Part shown: one piece after another, positions 36,001 to 46,231 of the stretch
Numbering within the stretch: position 1 is the stretch's first letter
How the letters are laid out: each line of letters opens with the position of its first letter
From: Hyaloscypha bicolor E
Lineage: Eukaryota; Ascomycota; Leotiomycetes; Helotiales; Hyaloscyphaceae
DNA: 64,000 nt
Assembly (NCBI RefSeq): GCF_002865645.1
Contig: NW_020194555.1
Coordinates: 1,638,288 to 1,702,287, forward strand
Direction: 5' to 3'
The notes under the pieces: generated by a model
Databases searched by the model: none
The model's input: only the letters and a program-made list of their open reading frames with translations
What the model was told of the DNA's origin: nothing
Program-made: the position numbers and the translations under genes

Positions 36001-36686
36001 ACCCGGACTTTGCATTACAAGCAAACCCATTTCAAGATAACCTTACAGCAGAGATCAAGGAATCAATGCGTGCTGAACCAACACCAGCCATGACCTCGAC
36101 GCCACATCCCGATGGCGGAGATCGATGGGTTGATATCAGTAGTGCCATCATCGGTGACACAACCAACTTCACCATCAGGCGCATTGTTTATCGGCGACTT
36201 GTCAAGACCAGAGATTCGATTCAGCCTACCCCTAGTCTTCCTCATCTGGACTCGCGATACGGAAATGTCTATGCTGCCGCTCAACTTACACCTTCGGCCG
36301 ATGCCGACGCAAATCAGGTTGAGGAGCGCTTCGATGAGGAGCCAATCATCTCAATGGATGAAACGCTCATCGATGCCGTCGAGCGTATCATCGCACAGTC
36401 GGGGCAAGGATCTAAGACCTCTTCTGCTTGTTCTTCTCGCTCTGCTTCACGCAAGGGAGGGAATCGTGAACGCTCGAACTCGGATGCGAAATTTCCACCT
36501 GTTCCGGAGCATAGACTTGAGGTGCCACGGAATGAGTGCAAGAAGATGGTGCTGAGTGCACTTGAGGAGATTGTCAGAGAAGTGGCAGAGAGTCGGAAAG
36601 ATGGAGACGAAGCTGAGAGGGCGCGGGAGTCCTTCTTGCGGGAAGGAGTGAGGAGTTGGCTTGTGAACGTCGAGACGATGGATTGA
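33075..36686 (+). CDS. LST4: Folliculin-interacting protein (FNIP/LST4) homologue
   Basis: A single exon of 1203 aa. The FNIP N-terminal domain is clear: FTYNLLFPDAEALCHNDQVF near residue 33 and MRDVRVIIMQEATTTTGSAY near 77. Later blocks include TPMYAVGLVVHLPAAHH (about 338), the WDIIMRTLSHLQAVATASLL helix, the GRWGIWREEARLVGKWAGG/FFFNLLTGFLG segment and ARTIIVSDNKLMARRLVFLL. These belong to the longin and DENN modules of FNIP/Lst4, separated by Ser-rich disordered inserts. With folliculin (Lst7), Lst4 is a GTPase-activating complex for Gtr2 (RagC/D), promoting TORC1 signalling when amino acids return. I call the gene by the yeast name on domain grounds only. The preceding gene, IML1, controls the partner GTPase. 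Confidence 0.85.
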   Translation: MSLLGRLLSGAAGATSSTSSPRNALDSNLEDQFTYNLLFPDAEALCHNDQVFPLSSGTVLTPVPISSFDINGDIDLDMRDVRVIIMQEATTTTGSAYLLYDSHTPPPPSPSLDRQAASNSSIYQARSEGRRSISAPRKTSVGQNSRPVIIQQDTSAPRQFGAFDRRTHHGAPSYTETEGQRSAREYREEVNTFSNCIFGNSEVLAYKGTGTKVHILPSESRTTFTSSSYMADGSGSFGRSSMRSSKLAQSFTSDTVHGPTSAGFTSPSTFTRGAERKKVLITRMFPVPLPNDDTDDAAQNTTPTPQNANETAGYPFPKVGDRRPTEKKKPQPKQKRTPMYAVGLVVHLPAAHHPPSAPVSRSSFRGPSSYTEQESYPSSFNSSRRSGWTMLGHGFGVESMDSSFSSDVDDRIDMITQHWDIIMRTLSHLQAVATASLLPLLKQADINSPDPRRESTAHQRAPSASISISGKRVAEDIKPFKIPKTNAKMVQLQANCLMQVPKIHKEVDASRQRIISGIKVHQVVTGQGRWGIWREEARLVGKWAGGKDEGFFFFNLLTGFLGNHTEWLQALGPSWYRRRHYQQQRANRDDDISLPARTIIVSDNKLMARRLVFLLAAFLPANQQHPSGRLYRPSTSASFGGYSQSPPSYTAPILREESLRRRINKRSSAARNAHGRTMSFPAPGAQGSGNLGPEIHHDRRTSDTTSIKTANLPIPGSNIGTRKSSAATTSTVTPVTTMPHFSRRPVRVGTGPAPRPGSSGSLATDDLLRSLKRGDSSGQFSNASTDSQQNSRWGSMISGFWGSKIRDSTASTSLDPRSIEGLEINDPHYKPGSPKKGNKLIEMVEEASWCSQPKDQQDREMRKSESGSATTAKPDDEQIEDIPEQVIQIAERVPDPTGAYESPVKTSINEHDGVIDIDVPLPDYLAFESAISSPSSSGYLSTPGFGNGMEGFEHYSRAGPDVETTMNVGGWLPRYNPDFALQANPFQDNLTAEIKESMRAEPTPAMTSTPHPDGGDRWVDISSAIIGDTTNFTIRRIVYRRLVKTRDSIQPTPSLPHLDSRYGNVYAAAQLTPSADADANQVEERFDEEPIISMDETLIDAVERIIAQSGQGSKTSSACSSRSASRKGGNRERSNSDAKFPPVPEHRLEVPRNECKKMVLSALEEIVREVAESRKDGDEAERARESFLREGVRSWLVNVETMD

Positions 36687-37435
36687 GGCTATTCGAGCTT
36701 GCTTTCGTTGGGTCTTGCTGTCAACCTCTATCCCAAAGTCGAGAGATGAAATGATTTTTTCATTTGTCTGTATCACCACCTAACGGCCGGTTATTTTCGT
36801 TGAGAGCTTACGATACCCATGCGACGCGATGCGCATACTTTTTCCCTTTTCTTGATCTTCCGACTTGTAACAACAGAAGACACGCCATGGAAGGATGGGA
36901 TTTGGCTTGAGGATCTAGAGATTTAGCGTGGCTGTTTGGCGTTATGGATTTCAGATTTCTTTCTGATCTGGTTTGATTTGCTGGATGGCGTTTTAGGGAA
37001 GGAAGAGGGAGGCATGATTGGCGGGGTTTTAGGCGTGCTGGATGGATGGAAAGGTTGGAGAATACACGAACTGGGTAATTATGTAATGACATAGAGGAGA
37101 CGAATAGAGAATACAGATGAGCCCATAAATTCTGCGAGCACATCGCACTCGAAGCCCGGTGAGTCTCCCCGTTATGTTTAGCGAGCAATTAGGGGTAAAC
37201 TCGCTACAGAACTCACTCAATTGATAATCATTTAGCGCGTTTTCAGGGTGCGCGACCCGTGTCTCCCCAGGTCTTCTCTTCGGCCACTCAATTCCTACGC
37301 GTCATGTAAAGGACTTCTAGAAACAGCCGTCACAGACATCTATTCATCTCATATCCAACCAGCCACCACAATTACAGCAGAGAATTCTCTCGAAAGACGT
37401 GCAGGCGATGGCTTTCCGGTCTGCATGACTGTTAC
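36687..37435. other. Spacer between tandem genes
   Basis: It holds the 3' UTR of FNIP/LST4 and the promoter of the helicase. No gene seen. Confidence 0.5.
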
Positions 37436-39888
37436 ATGGCGAAGTCACGCAACGCTGCATGGGTTGTCTTCCGTGGGAGGAAACCCGGGGTATACTCCAG
37501 TTGGGATGAAACCAACGAGCAGGTAACTGGCTTTTCAAATGGGGAACAATATGGATTCAAGACCTTCCTCGAGGCGAGTTTAGCTTGGGAAGAATGGCAG
37601 AGAAAAATCACTGCTATGGTTGCCGCTTCTGCTCCCCCACCAGCTCCGCAACAACCTCCACAACCATATAAAAATCCAGCAAGGGCTTGGCAAGAGTCCC
37701 TAATTCCTGTTCCATCGTGGATTAAACCACCTGCGCGGCCACAGACGTCCGTAGGAGCAAGACCTGCGGATGCGAGCCAAGATCCGTGGCAGCCGTCGAC
37801 CTCCCAACCAGCGCCATATTACTATGACCCTCCTCCTCTTCCTGAACCACTAATGCCAGGAAACTCGAATATCCGAAGACTCGCAGACAATACGATATAT
37901 TATCCTCAATTACAATCTCCGCCACAAACATCTCAAGACTCCTCGAGCCCGCTCCTGCTATCGAGGCATTTTACCAATTTACCCAAGCCAGCGGGCTATA
38001 TCGATATCGCCTATCCTTCTCCTCCACCACCAGAGTTTATACCAGCAATTAAAAGATCTGCAAGTTATGTGGATCTTACAGATGAATTTGACAATGAAGA
38101 ACCAGTTACCAAGAGGGTCATGCAGGAGGTGCCAGGATTTACAGAGGCATCAGCACCGGTAGTACTCACGGCCGAAGAACGCTACGAACTCGATCAACTA
38201 GAACGGCGCCCAAAGCCAAAACCAATCCACGATGAGACAAAGATTGAGCTCTCCCCAGAGCAAGAGGAGGTAGTCAACCTGGCTATGCAAAAGAACAACA
38301 TTTTTCTCACCGGCGCTGCGGGATGTGGGAAGACTGTTACGCTGAAAGAGATCTTGGCTAGGCTGAAGAAGAAGAAGACGGGGGGAAATGCGCAGGTTGT
38401 TGCTCCGACGGGCATCGCGGCCCTGCCGTTGGAGGGGAAGACTACGTATTCTTTTGCTGGCGTAAGTGGGAATTTGTTGAAAGGAGCAGGCAGGAGATCT
38501 AACTTGAGCGGCAGTGGAATCCAGACTCTATGCGGAAAAGCATTGATGAACTACTTAAGAAGCCGAAGATTAGCGTCATCAAAGCTATTAATGATCTGGA
38601 CGTCCTTGTTGTCGAAGTCAGTACCCGTCCGACTTCTTGGCTTGATTTGACGAGTGATTGCTGAGTACAAATCCAGGAGATTTCGATGGTTGAAAACCAA
38701 TTCTTGGAACGTCTCAACCTGCTCTTTCAGAACGCCACGATGAACAAATTGCCGTTTGGGGGGAAGCAAGTCATCTTCCTGGGCGATTTCCATCAGCTTC
38801 CTCCAGTGAAGCCCTTCCAATTCTGCCTACAATGTGGAGAGTCGATCCCCGATAAACCCGAGGTCGTATGCATTTCCAGCAAATGCAAGGGATCCAAAGA
38901 CCAAATAACCTTCATCAGGAACACCGACAAATGGGCGTTCCGAGCCCCGGTGTGGAGAGAGTTGAAGCTACGCCATGTCAAACTGGAGCAAATCCATCGG
39001 CAGAAGGATACTCGATTTCAAGACATCCTAAACAAAATCCGGGACGGGACGAACCTAGAGGACGATGAGTGGGCTGACCTCGAACACCCAAAAGATCTTC
39101 CCAAGGATGCATTCGCCGTGCGGCTCATGTCGAAACTATTCAAAGTAAAGCAATTCAACGAGCAGCAGCTCAGCGCTCTCAAATCCCAGCCCAAATCATG
39201 GCACGCCCAAGATTTCTGCAAGAGGCTCATCGGTGCCAAAGAAGGAGAATGGCAAGACCCTAACATATCACACAAGATCCGCGAATACAAAGATACGCTC
39301 CGCGACCACCGCTTCACCCCAGACCTGACGCTTAAGGTCGGGGCCCGCGTCGTCCTGTTACAGAACCTGCACTCCAAACTCGTGAACGGGTCGCAAGGCG
39401 TGATCATCGGCTTCCAGCCCGCCTTCCAGGAGCTGGAAAAGGTCATGGAGACGCATGGCGAGCATCAATCCATCCGGGAAGAATCGATGATGGCGTATCA
39501 CCAGTCGAATCCAAAATGGCGGCCCCTCGTCCGCTTCGCCAACGGCATCGCAGAGCTGATCCCCGCCTTCGCATCCGCCTCGTTGCGCGGCGGGTCCCAG
39601 GTGCAGGACCAGTACGTCGTGTGCCGCACCCAGATCCCGCTCACTCTCGCGTGGGCACTATCCATTCACAAGAGCCAGGGCATGACGCTGGACTATGTGG
39701 AGGTGTCGAGTCAGGATATCTTTGAGAGTGGGCAGCTTTACGTTGCGTTGAGCAGGGCGACGCATCTTGGGGGCTTGAGGCTGACGGGCTTTCAGAGGAA
39801 GCAATTACCGATGGATAGGGATGTGCTGGAATTTTATACGAGGACGAAGTGGGAGAGGTTGCAGCCTAGGGGGAAGGAAAGGGGTTGA
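37436..39888 (+). CDS. PIF1-family DNA helicase with N-terminal RNase H1-type hybrid-binding domain
   Basis: Three exons (37436-38461, 38515-38616, 38677-39888) give 779 aa. Residues about 7-55 (WVVFRGRKPGVYSSWDE, VTGFSNGEQYGFKTF, EASLAWEEW) match the small RNase HI N-terminal or 'viroplasmin' fold that binds RNA:DNA hybrids or dsRNA. A Pro-rich linker follows. The helicase core starts near 275 with LSPEQEEVVNLAMQ. Walker A is TGAAGCGKT, the Walker B region is LVVEEISMVE (split by an intron), motif III is IFLGDFHQLPP, and the 3' motifs are SIHKSQGMTLDYVEVS and LYVALSRAT. An inserted CLQCGE...CISSKC pair looks like a zinc knuckle. PIF1 enzymes are 5'-3' helicases acting on forks, telomeres, R-loops or mtDNA. 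This one seems distinct from the canonical fungal PIF1 orthologue. Confidence 0.9.
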
Positions 39889-40658
39889 ATGAGCGAGCGG
39901 TTGTATAATATTTGATGCTGGATTTGGAGTGGACTTTTGTGATTGTTGGAGTTTTTGGAACGTAGATGTCTGGTTCTATGAGCAGCAATGCTTGGATGGC
40001 CGAGGGTGGTGTGTATCGACCGTTGGATTTCAGATGGCGTCTGTGAATATCGGGGTTTAAGGAGTACATGTTCGGTCTGATGGACAGCAAGGCTCAGATA
40101 TCAAGGGCGGGACTGCATTGTATTTCTGAGGACTCGTTTTATATAATGCCTTCACCGGTGGGCTTGCATTTTCCTTCGATTGGCGTGCTAAAGCTCTCAA
40201 TCTCCGCCTTACTCGCGTGGGCTAAAATTGCAGTGCATCATGCGGTGTCTGTCCGCTTGGCATAGGATCAGACATGGGTCGGCAGACGATCCTCCTCGTG
40301 TGCCTAAAATTGTAGTGCATCAAGGAGCCCAAGAGTGCGCGGTCAATAAGCCGTACGAAAAAGGCTTATGGAAAGAGTAGAAAGGAAAATGAGTTTGTTG
40401 TAGCTGAAGTCGTAGCAGCTACTCTCACAACTCTTGAGGATGACTCTGTCAAGAACAGGTGCTGAAAAATCATCTATTTCATTTGACTCCGCCCGGGAGA
40501 TTTGCCTATTATCCCACCATCAGCCCCTTTTCGTATACACAAACAAGAATCCGATCTATATGCCAAGTCATCACGGCTCCATCATCTCACCCACCACCGA
40601 AGCACCAACATCCGCTTAACGCCAAACCATGCCGCTCGTCAGATCATGCTTCCCATCC
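39889..40658. other. Convergent intergenic region
   Basis: It lies between convergent helicase and SEC1 genes. It contains a short direct repeat (listed) and no supported ORF. Confidence 0.5.
40222..40322. repeat. Pair of 19-bp direct repeats
   Basis: CTAAAATTGCAGTGCATCA at 40222-40240 recurs at 40304-40322 with one C-to-T difference. The 63-bp spacer is GC-richer. Nothing else suggests a mobile element. Confidence 0.6.
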
Positions 40659-43121
40659 CTATTTCTTGCTACCAAAAAATCCACGCTTCTTCTTCTCTAC
40701 CCCATCGTCTTTCGCATACTTATTCTTCTTCTCAAGCTTCCCTTTGCTGCCCGATCCGTCGCCATTGGTACCATTTGGGGTAATGGGCCGGCCACCTCCA
40801 GAACTCATGTTCAGGGCAGCCAGACCAGCCGTTGGAGGCACTGGTTGAGGTGTGGCGTAAGGATTCGGATTGTACGGACTTGGATTGTATGATGGACTTT
40901 TCCCTGGAGGTGAGGGAGCGCCAGGACTTTTGGGTAGCGCGCCCCCTTTAGGAAAACCTACGCCTGGATTTAGTTTCGACTGGGAAAGACCCATTCTCGC
41001 CGATCCAAGTCCAGCGGGCGGAGGGGCAGGACGAGGGTCGTTCCGCTCAAACAAGTGGGCGGGGGCCTTCGGTTTTGGTCGATCCATTGGTAAATCCAAT
41101 CTTCGTCGGTCCTTGCTCAAGTCGCTCACCTGCCTGACATAAAACGCAGGAGTCAACATGTGACTTGTCGCAAGGAACACATCTCTACTCCTTGATTGTG
41201 AGATCTCGTAACAAGCTCTAGACTCTGAGTAAGTTGCACCGCCGGCCATGAATACAATGATTCGTTGCCGGTTTTCTACCGTTGATGTTCGGTTCTTCGC
41301 CCACGTCGGCTTGGCACTTCGAAGTGATGCCTGGGACTGGGCGGCCAATTCTTCAGAATTGTCAAGAGGCGGCTTTACGTATGGGAAGGTTGTTTGATCA
41401 AGAGCACCCTTGGCAATATCTTCGAGCATCAGTTTGAGCATTGGCTCAAATCGAGAGAGAGCGTACTCTTCGCTTTGGGCGGTGGGGGCAGTTTTTGCAG
41501 GAAATAGAGATTGGGTTGTCCGTTTGGGGTCTTTCAGAAGCTTCGTCGTATGTGCTCCCAGGAGTTCAAGGTTTGTAAGGACTTCGGCATCTTGAGGCGG
41601 TAGGGAAGCGTGTGCCAAGAGACGTTGAATGTCTTCCATGATAATACCGTCCCGGAAGATAATGTAAAGCATGATCAGTCGTAATCGATCCGAAGGCCCA
41701 ATGCTCTCGTCGTCCAGTAGTCGAACTATCTGATCTGCAAGGTTCTTCGGTTTTCGAAAGTCTTCGTCTAGCCCGGTGGCAAGGGATTGTTCTACAGAGG
41801 CAATATCTGGGAGTTTGTGGTGCTGGAAAATGTTCATACACTCCTGAGCCATATTCAGATGCAGAGAATATGCTTCCTTCAACTCTTGAAATTGCGGTAA
41901 TCCAGCTAACATATCTTTGATAGCGTTCAAACTCGTGGCGTCTTGCTCGGAATTTGTGAAATGCGGATTCTCGTCGATGAACTTTTGAAAATCGCTCATC
42001 AACTTCTCGATTGTGTCTTTCATATGCCTGTGTCGATTTTCCACCCAGATCTTGTCTTTCTCTCCTATCTCCATCTCCTTTTCTTGCTGATCGGCTCCTC
42101 CTTCGTTGACAACTGTCTTGTAATAGACTTTGTCGGTTTCCTTTATAGGTAGCAGATCGTGTGCCATCGCCTGGTATGTGAATTCGTGGATGACTGGTGC
42201 TACTAGATCCATTGACCTGTCTGTAATGACAAGAACTCCCGGTGGTCGTGAGGTAGGCGGAGGAAAGTTCTGATTCCATTGTGCGTATGCATCGAGCTCT
42301 TCCTGGACGAATCTAGCCAGGTGACCGCAGAGCACACTGGCTTCGTGTGTTGGGTTTCGAGGTCTGTAGTATCGAACTTTGGGATATTCGCCCAAAGAGA
42401 CGCAAATGCCAGTTATCTGGGAAACTCAGTCTGTGCTCAAAACAGTTTTCCACAAAATCCTACCTTCTGTGCAAGAATCTGCATATGATCGCGAACAAGA
42501 TTGTTGCATGCTGGATGGTATAAGATAGGGAAACTCCAAGGATCTTTAAATGTGATTAAGTGCGACTCGCGGGGAAAATAATCTATCGACAACGTTTCAA
42601 ATCCTGCCAACTGTTCTTTTGCTTGTCTGGAGGTGTCGATGCGCCGGCGCATCTGTGGATCTAGCAGGGCAGTCCATACTAGGAAAGTTTTTCGGTATCG
42701 TCGGCGTTCGAAGTCTGCCATTAGGCAATCGACAATATGTAGTTGCGGTGAGAGGATGTATATTGCATCCATGTCAGGATTCCTTTCCCTCTTCTCCTCG
42801 ATCCTCTCAATATCTGGCTTGCGCTTAGCATATAGTCATTCAGAATTCCTCTTTCCCACCTACTCGCGATATTCTCGTTGAGGATGTCATCTTCCTTTAC
42901 CACATTGTCTATTATCTTCTTGGAAGATTCATCGATGACCAGCACCTTCCACTACGGAGTGGTTTAGCAGTGTTGACTTGCAGAGCATGGCAGACCTACA
43001 TCTCCTCGGGTTATTGATTTTATCGTGTCCAAGATTACTGTCATCGTCATCAGTTACAGTGTGGAATATTAGCATAACCTTGATCCTTACTGTCCCGCTG
43101 CTCCTGGATCGCAGACACCAT
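40659..43121 (-). CDS. SEC1: SEC1 (Munc18 family) exocytic SNARE regulator
   Basis: Five exons (43121-43091, 43037-43000, 42951-42864, 42813-42464, 42416-40659) give 754 aa. The first exons are very short (31 and 38 nt), but splicing yields the family N-terminus MVSAIQEQRDIILDTIKSIT and then WKVLVIDESSKKIIDNVV. Later blocks include MDAIYILSP, ITGICVSLGEYPKVRYYRP, PPGVLVITDRSMDLVAPVIH and RIIVFMAGGATYSESRACYE, all Sec1 hallmarks. The tail is fungal-specific, Pro/Gly-rich and ends KKKRGFFGSKK. SEC1 binds assembled plasma-membrane SNARE complexes and promotes vesicle fusion with the exocyst, supporting hyphal-tip growth. Confidence 0.95.
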
Positions 43122-44006
43122 CTTGGCATCCTCCAAAGACTAGATTCGATAAGTTGCCTTGATTTCAGTCGCTGTGCAGAGATTTACCGATTCTAGGTCA
43201 TTCGCGTTTAGAACAGGGCTATGAGGTTGTGAAGGAAGATGCGTCGTGGCTTAGCAGGTATCTTGAAGCGTCGCGGGGTTTCGTTTCCAGCCTGCTCGGC
43301 CCGTCTGCTAGCGCAGTGCGGCAGAAAAAGGCGGTGAAGTCCTCGCACTCAATGACAGAGAGAGCTTTTCCTAAGAGATAATAGATCATTCAAATAGTGG
43401 TGAATTTGGGAAAAGGGAACATTCTTTTACATTACAATCACTTCGTAAAGTGTATCGGAAACGGCAAAGAGATATAAGGAACTCATTGAATTCTCACACT
43501 TGACTGCTGGCGTCTCTATACAGAACACTTTAGTCTCTCTGGGCAAAATCAGTGGCATTCTGCCTGGCTTCGCCTTACTACTGGAATTCGGACTCTTGTC
43601 CATCAGCAAGTGATCTTCTGCAGTGCCCAATTTTCAGTCGAATAACACAGGAAACTAACTGACGTGTCCGAAGACTATTGGTCTTGTTCCGCCTGCGCAG
43701 ATATACAACCCTCCTTCGCTTTGTCTCCTTTCCATGCAATTTCTCGAGTACTTCAGCTCTTATTAGCATATCCACAACTAAATACCACAGAGGAAGATCC
43801 ACAATCCTCTGGAGTAATGAGATCTGGTCCCTGCTGCCTCGAACTCGACTTCTTGCCACATGCTTCGATCGAGGAACATCCTGGGCGACGTGGTGGCTGG
43901 AATCTACTCTGGCCCGAGGAAAACTGAAGGGTCTTTGCAAAACCACTACCAGCTTCATGCCCAAATCCAAGCACAGCAGATCCATAAATCCAGTAGAAAT
44001 TATATC
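43122..44006. other. SEC1 promoter and 3' region of the G-patch gene
   Basis: Overlapping frames on both strands (135 codons minus, 123 codons plus, 85 codons minus from 44010) contradict one another, and none shows a domain. Nothing is called. Confidence 0.4.
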
Positions 44007-44765
44007 TCATCCTCCCCGTAGGTATTGCTCAACGTCGTCATTTCTGTAGAACATCTCTCTCAGTCTTTCAGCCTTCTTCTTGTCTTTCTCGTGTAACTTC
44101 CTGACTTTCCCGGCATCCAATTTCTCGACTTTCTCCTTCTTCCTCCTGTCAGCCTCCTTTGGTAAAACCACACCAATTCCCAGCTTGTCATCTTTCGGCT
44201 TTGGTTTTATTGGATATTGAATACCTTGTCCCGACGCTCCAAGCCCAACCCTGGCATCGGGATCCCATCCATAGCTTGAAAGATATGCGAGTCCTTTTCG
44301 GTTCCGATCTAGGTGTGATGGCGGGTGAGAATGGGTAAGACAGACTTGGTGTGCCAACGATGCCTCGTGAGGTCGAAGCTTGGCTAGCACATCCCTTGCT
44401 TCGGATGTCTCTTCGGCAGCTCTGCCATTTGGGGTGCTTGTGAGAGGCAGGTTGCAGATCTCGCAAATCTGTGGTTCGAGCTGTTCTGATCGAGACTGTT
44501 GTGAGCTTTCGGAAAGGTTCGGTGTTCTGGACTGTGATACAGGGGCAGGTGAAGCTTCCTTTGAAGTCTCATCCCCAGATGGTAGTACTAAGTTGAGATA
44601 GAAAGCGCTGACTGACGTGGCAGAAGCTCCGCTCGAGATATGAGTGGCTGGAGAGGAAGCCGCTGAAGGGACAAACTTTACTCTTTTGCGTTTGATACCT
44701 GCTCCAAATACTCTTTGCTCTTGCAGTGGGATCTCGTATGTGTCGTCGTCAGACATCGCGTCCAT
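44007..44765 (-). CDS. G-patch domain protein (GPANK1-like)
   Basis: A single exon of 252 aa. An acidic/Ser-rich N-terminus is followed by ICEICNLPLTS with RPHEASLAHQVCLTHSHPP, a Cys/His arrangement that may bind zinc. The G-patch follows (about 173-205; SSYGWDPDARVGLGASGQGI), and a Lys/Glu-rich coiled C-terminus ends in YRNDDVEQYLRGG. G-patches bind and activate DEAH-box helicases (Prp2/Prp43 type) in splicing or ribosome work; the layout resembles human GPANK1 without its ankyrin repeats. It is divergent from the SDR gene with 227 bp between starts. Confidence 0.82.
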   Translation of the reverse strand: MDAMSDDDTYEIPLQEQRVFGAGIKRKRVKFVPSAASSPATHISSGASATSVSAFYLNLVLPSGDETSKEASPAPVSQSRTPNLSESSQQSRSEQLEPQICEICNLPLTSTPNGRAAEETSEARDVLAKLRPHEASLAHQVCLTHSHPPSHLDRNRKGLAYLSSYGWDPDARVGLGASGQGIQYPIKPKPKDDKLGIGVVLPKEADRRKKEKVEKLDAGKVRKLHEKDKKKAERLREMFYRNDDVEQYLRGG

Positions 44766-44992
44766 GTGGGACGTCCTCGCAGCTATCTTTAACAGGGAGT
44801 CTTTTAAAGGATGGCGATTGCCTTCGTGGCCGCGAGGTAAGGTTTCTCATTTCGTGCGGCTAAAAATTTAAGCTTAAAAATCTGAGTGCGGCCGCTTTTC
44901 TGCCGACCCGGCGACTCCCAAATTCTCCTTTCGTGTCTACAGCATCTTCTCAGCCCCACAACCAGGTCCCAGGCTGACCTCAAACGCTCAAC
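44766..44992. promoter_or_regulatory. Bidirectional promoter, G-patch/SDR genes
   Basis: 227 bp between divergent ATGs. An AT-rich core (TAAAAATTTAAGCTTAAAAA, 44861-44880) could serve as the TATA-like element for either direction. Confidence 0.55.
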
Positions 44993-46231
44993 ATGCCATT
45001 ACCCATTATTGCGGAGTTTCTGTGGAAGGGCATTCCCAGTTTTCCGAATGGTTGGACCATTCTCAAAGTGGTGCTCGCCATTGCAGTCGTGGCCCTGATT
45101 AAATGGTCCTCCAAAGGAGCCTCCAATACCTCGGAGCGGCAGATGCATGGGAAGATTGTAATGATTACAGGAGGCACATCTGGAATAGGTGCAGCTACAG
45201 CTCTCGGTCTTGCAGAACGAGGCGCACAGCTTGTGCTCCTCGTCCACCAGTCACCAAAGGACATTTTCCTCGTCGACTACATCGAAGACTTACGAGAACG
45301 AAGCGGGAACGAACTGATATACGCGGAACAAGTCGACCTATCATCCTTATACAGCATACGTCAATTCGCCACGAAGTGGATTGACAATGCTCCCCCTCGA
45401 AGGCTTGACATGATCATACTTTGCGGGTCGACCCTCACACCACCTGGGAAGCCACGAGTGTTGACCGATGAGGGTATAGAAGAGACATGGATGGTCAACT
45501 ATCTTGCGAATTTCCACCTCCTCAGCATACTGAGCCCAGCAATTCGTGCACAACCTCCAGACCGCGATATTCGAATCATATTTGCGCACTGCTCTTCCTA
45601 CATCAGGTCTCCACCCATCGAAGATGGCAGTGAGGCCATGAAGAAGAAAGAGTGGACGCCATCAAAAGCATATGCAAGGAGCAAGTTGGCGTTGACGATA
45701 TTTGGGCAGGCTTTTCAGAAGCATTTAGATGCTTACAAGAGACCTGATGGCCTTCCTATGAATGCCCGTGTTATATTTGTGGACCCTGGGTATTCAAGGA
45801 CTCCGGGGATGCGGAGATGGCTTACGCGAGGAACCCTCTGGGGCTTGGGAGTATATTTAATTTTGTGGCAAAACGCTTGGTTATTCCTGAAGAGCTCCGA
45901 AGGGGGTGCCCAGAGCTTTCTCTACGCCGCGATGGAAGCTACACTTGGTCGTGGCGCTGGAGGAAAGATGATCAAGGAATGCCAAGAAGTGAACTACGCA
46001 AGGGCTGATGTCAAAGATGAAAAAAGTGCGAAGAAGTTATGGGAGAGTAGCGAAAAGCTTATCGAACGTGTTGAGCGGGAGGAAGCTGTGAAGAGAGCGT
46101 TGCAGAAGAAAGAAAAGGAGGAATTAGGCAAAAGCCAAGCACCGAAAGTACAAGCCAGTGCTACCAGTGCCACAGATAGTGGAACAGACAGCAAGAGATC
46201 GAAACCGCGAAAGCAAAAAAAGGGGAAATGA
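44993..46231 (+). CDS. Membrane-anchored short-chain dehydrogenase/reductase
   Basis: A single exon of 412 aa. A hydrophobic helix at about 21-37 (WTILKVVLAIAVVALIKW) anchors the N-terminus. The Rossmann NAD(P)-binding motif TGGTSGIG is at 59-66. The catalytic pair is Y227-x3-K231 (AYARSK), preceded by FAHCSSYI, which holds the active-site Ser region. The C-terminus after about 350 is a Lys/Glu-rich, probably coiled extension ending in QKKGK. The retinol-dehydrogenase-like layout resembles yeast Tda5 (YLR426W), of uncertain function. The substrate is unknown; ER or lipid-droplet location is inferred from the anchor. Confidence 0.88.
   Translation: MPLPIIAEFLWKGIPSFPNGWTILKVVLAIAVVALIKWSSKGASNTSERQMHGKIVMITGGTSGIGAATALGLAERGAQLVLLVHQSPKDIFLVDYIEDLRERSGNELIYAEQVDLSSLYSIRQFATKWIDNAPPRRLDMIILCGSTLTPPGKPRVLTDEGIEETWMVNYLANFHLLSILSPAIRAQPPDRDIRIIFAHCSSYIRSPPIEDGSEAMKKKEWTPSKAYARSKLALTIFGQAFQKHLDAYKRPDGLPMNARVIFVDPGYSRTPGMRRWLTRGTLWGLGVYLILWQNAWLFLKSSEGGAQSFLYAAMEATLGRGAGGKMIKECQEVNYARADVKDEKSAKKLWESSEKLIERVEREEAVKRALQKKEKEELGKSQAPKVQASATSATDSGTDSKRSKPRKQKKGK

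Noticed and set aside
43578..44049. Overlapping ORFs of 85-135 codons on both strands upstream of SEC1
   Set aside because: They contradict each other and show no domain or splice pattern; promoter or UTR sequence is the simpler reading.
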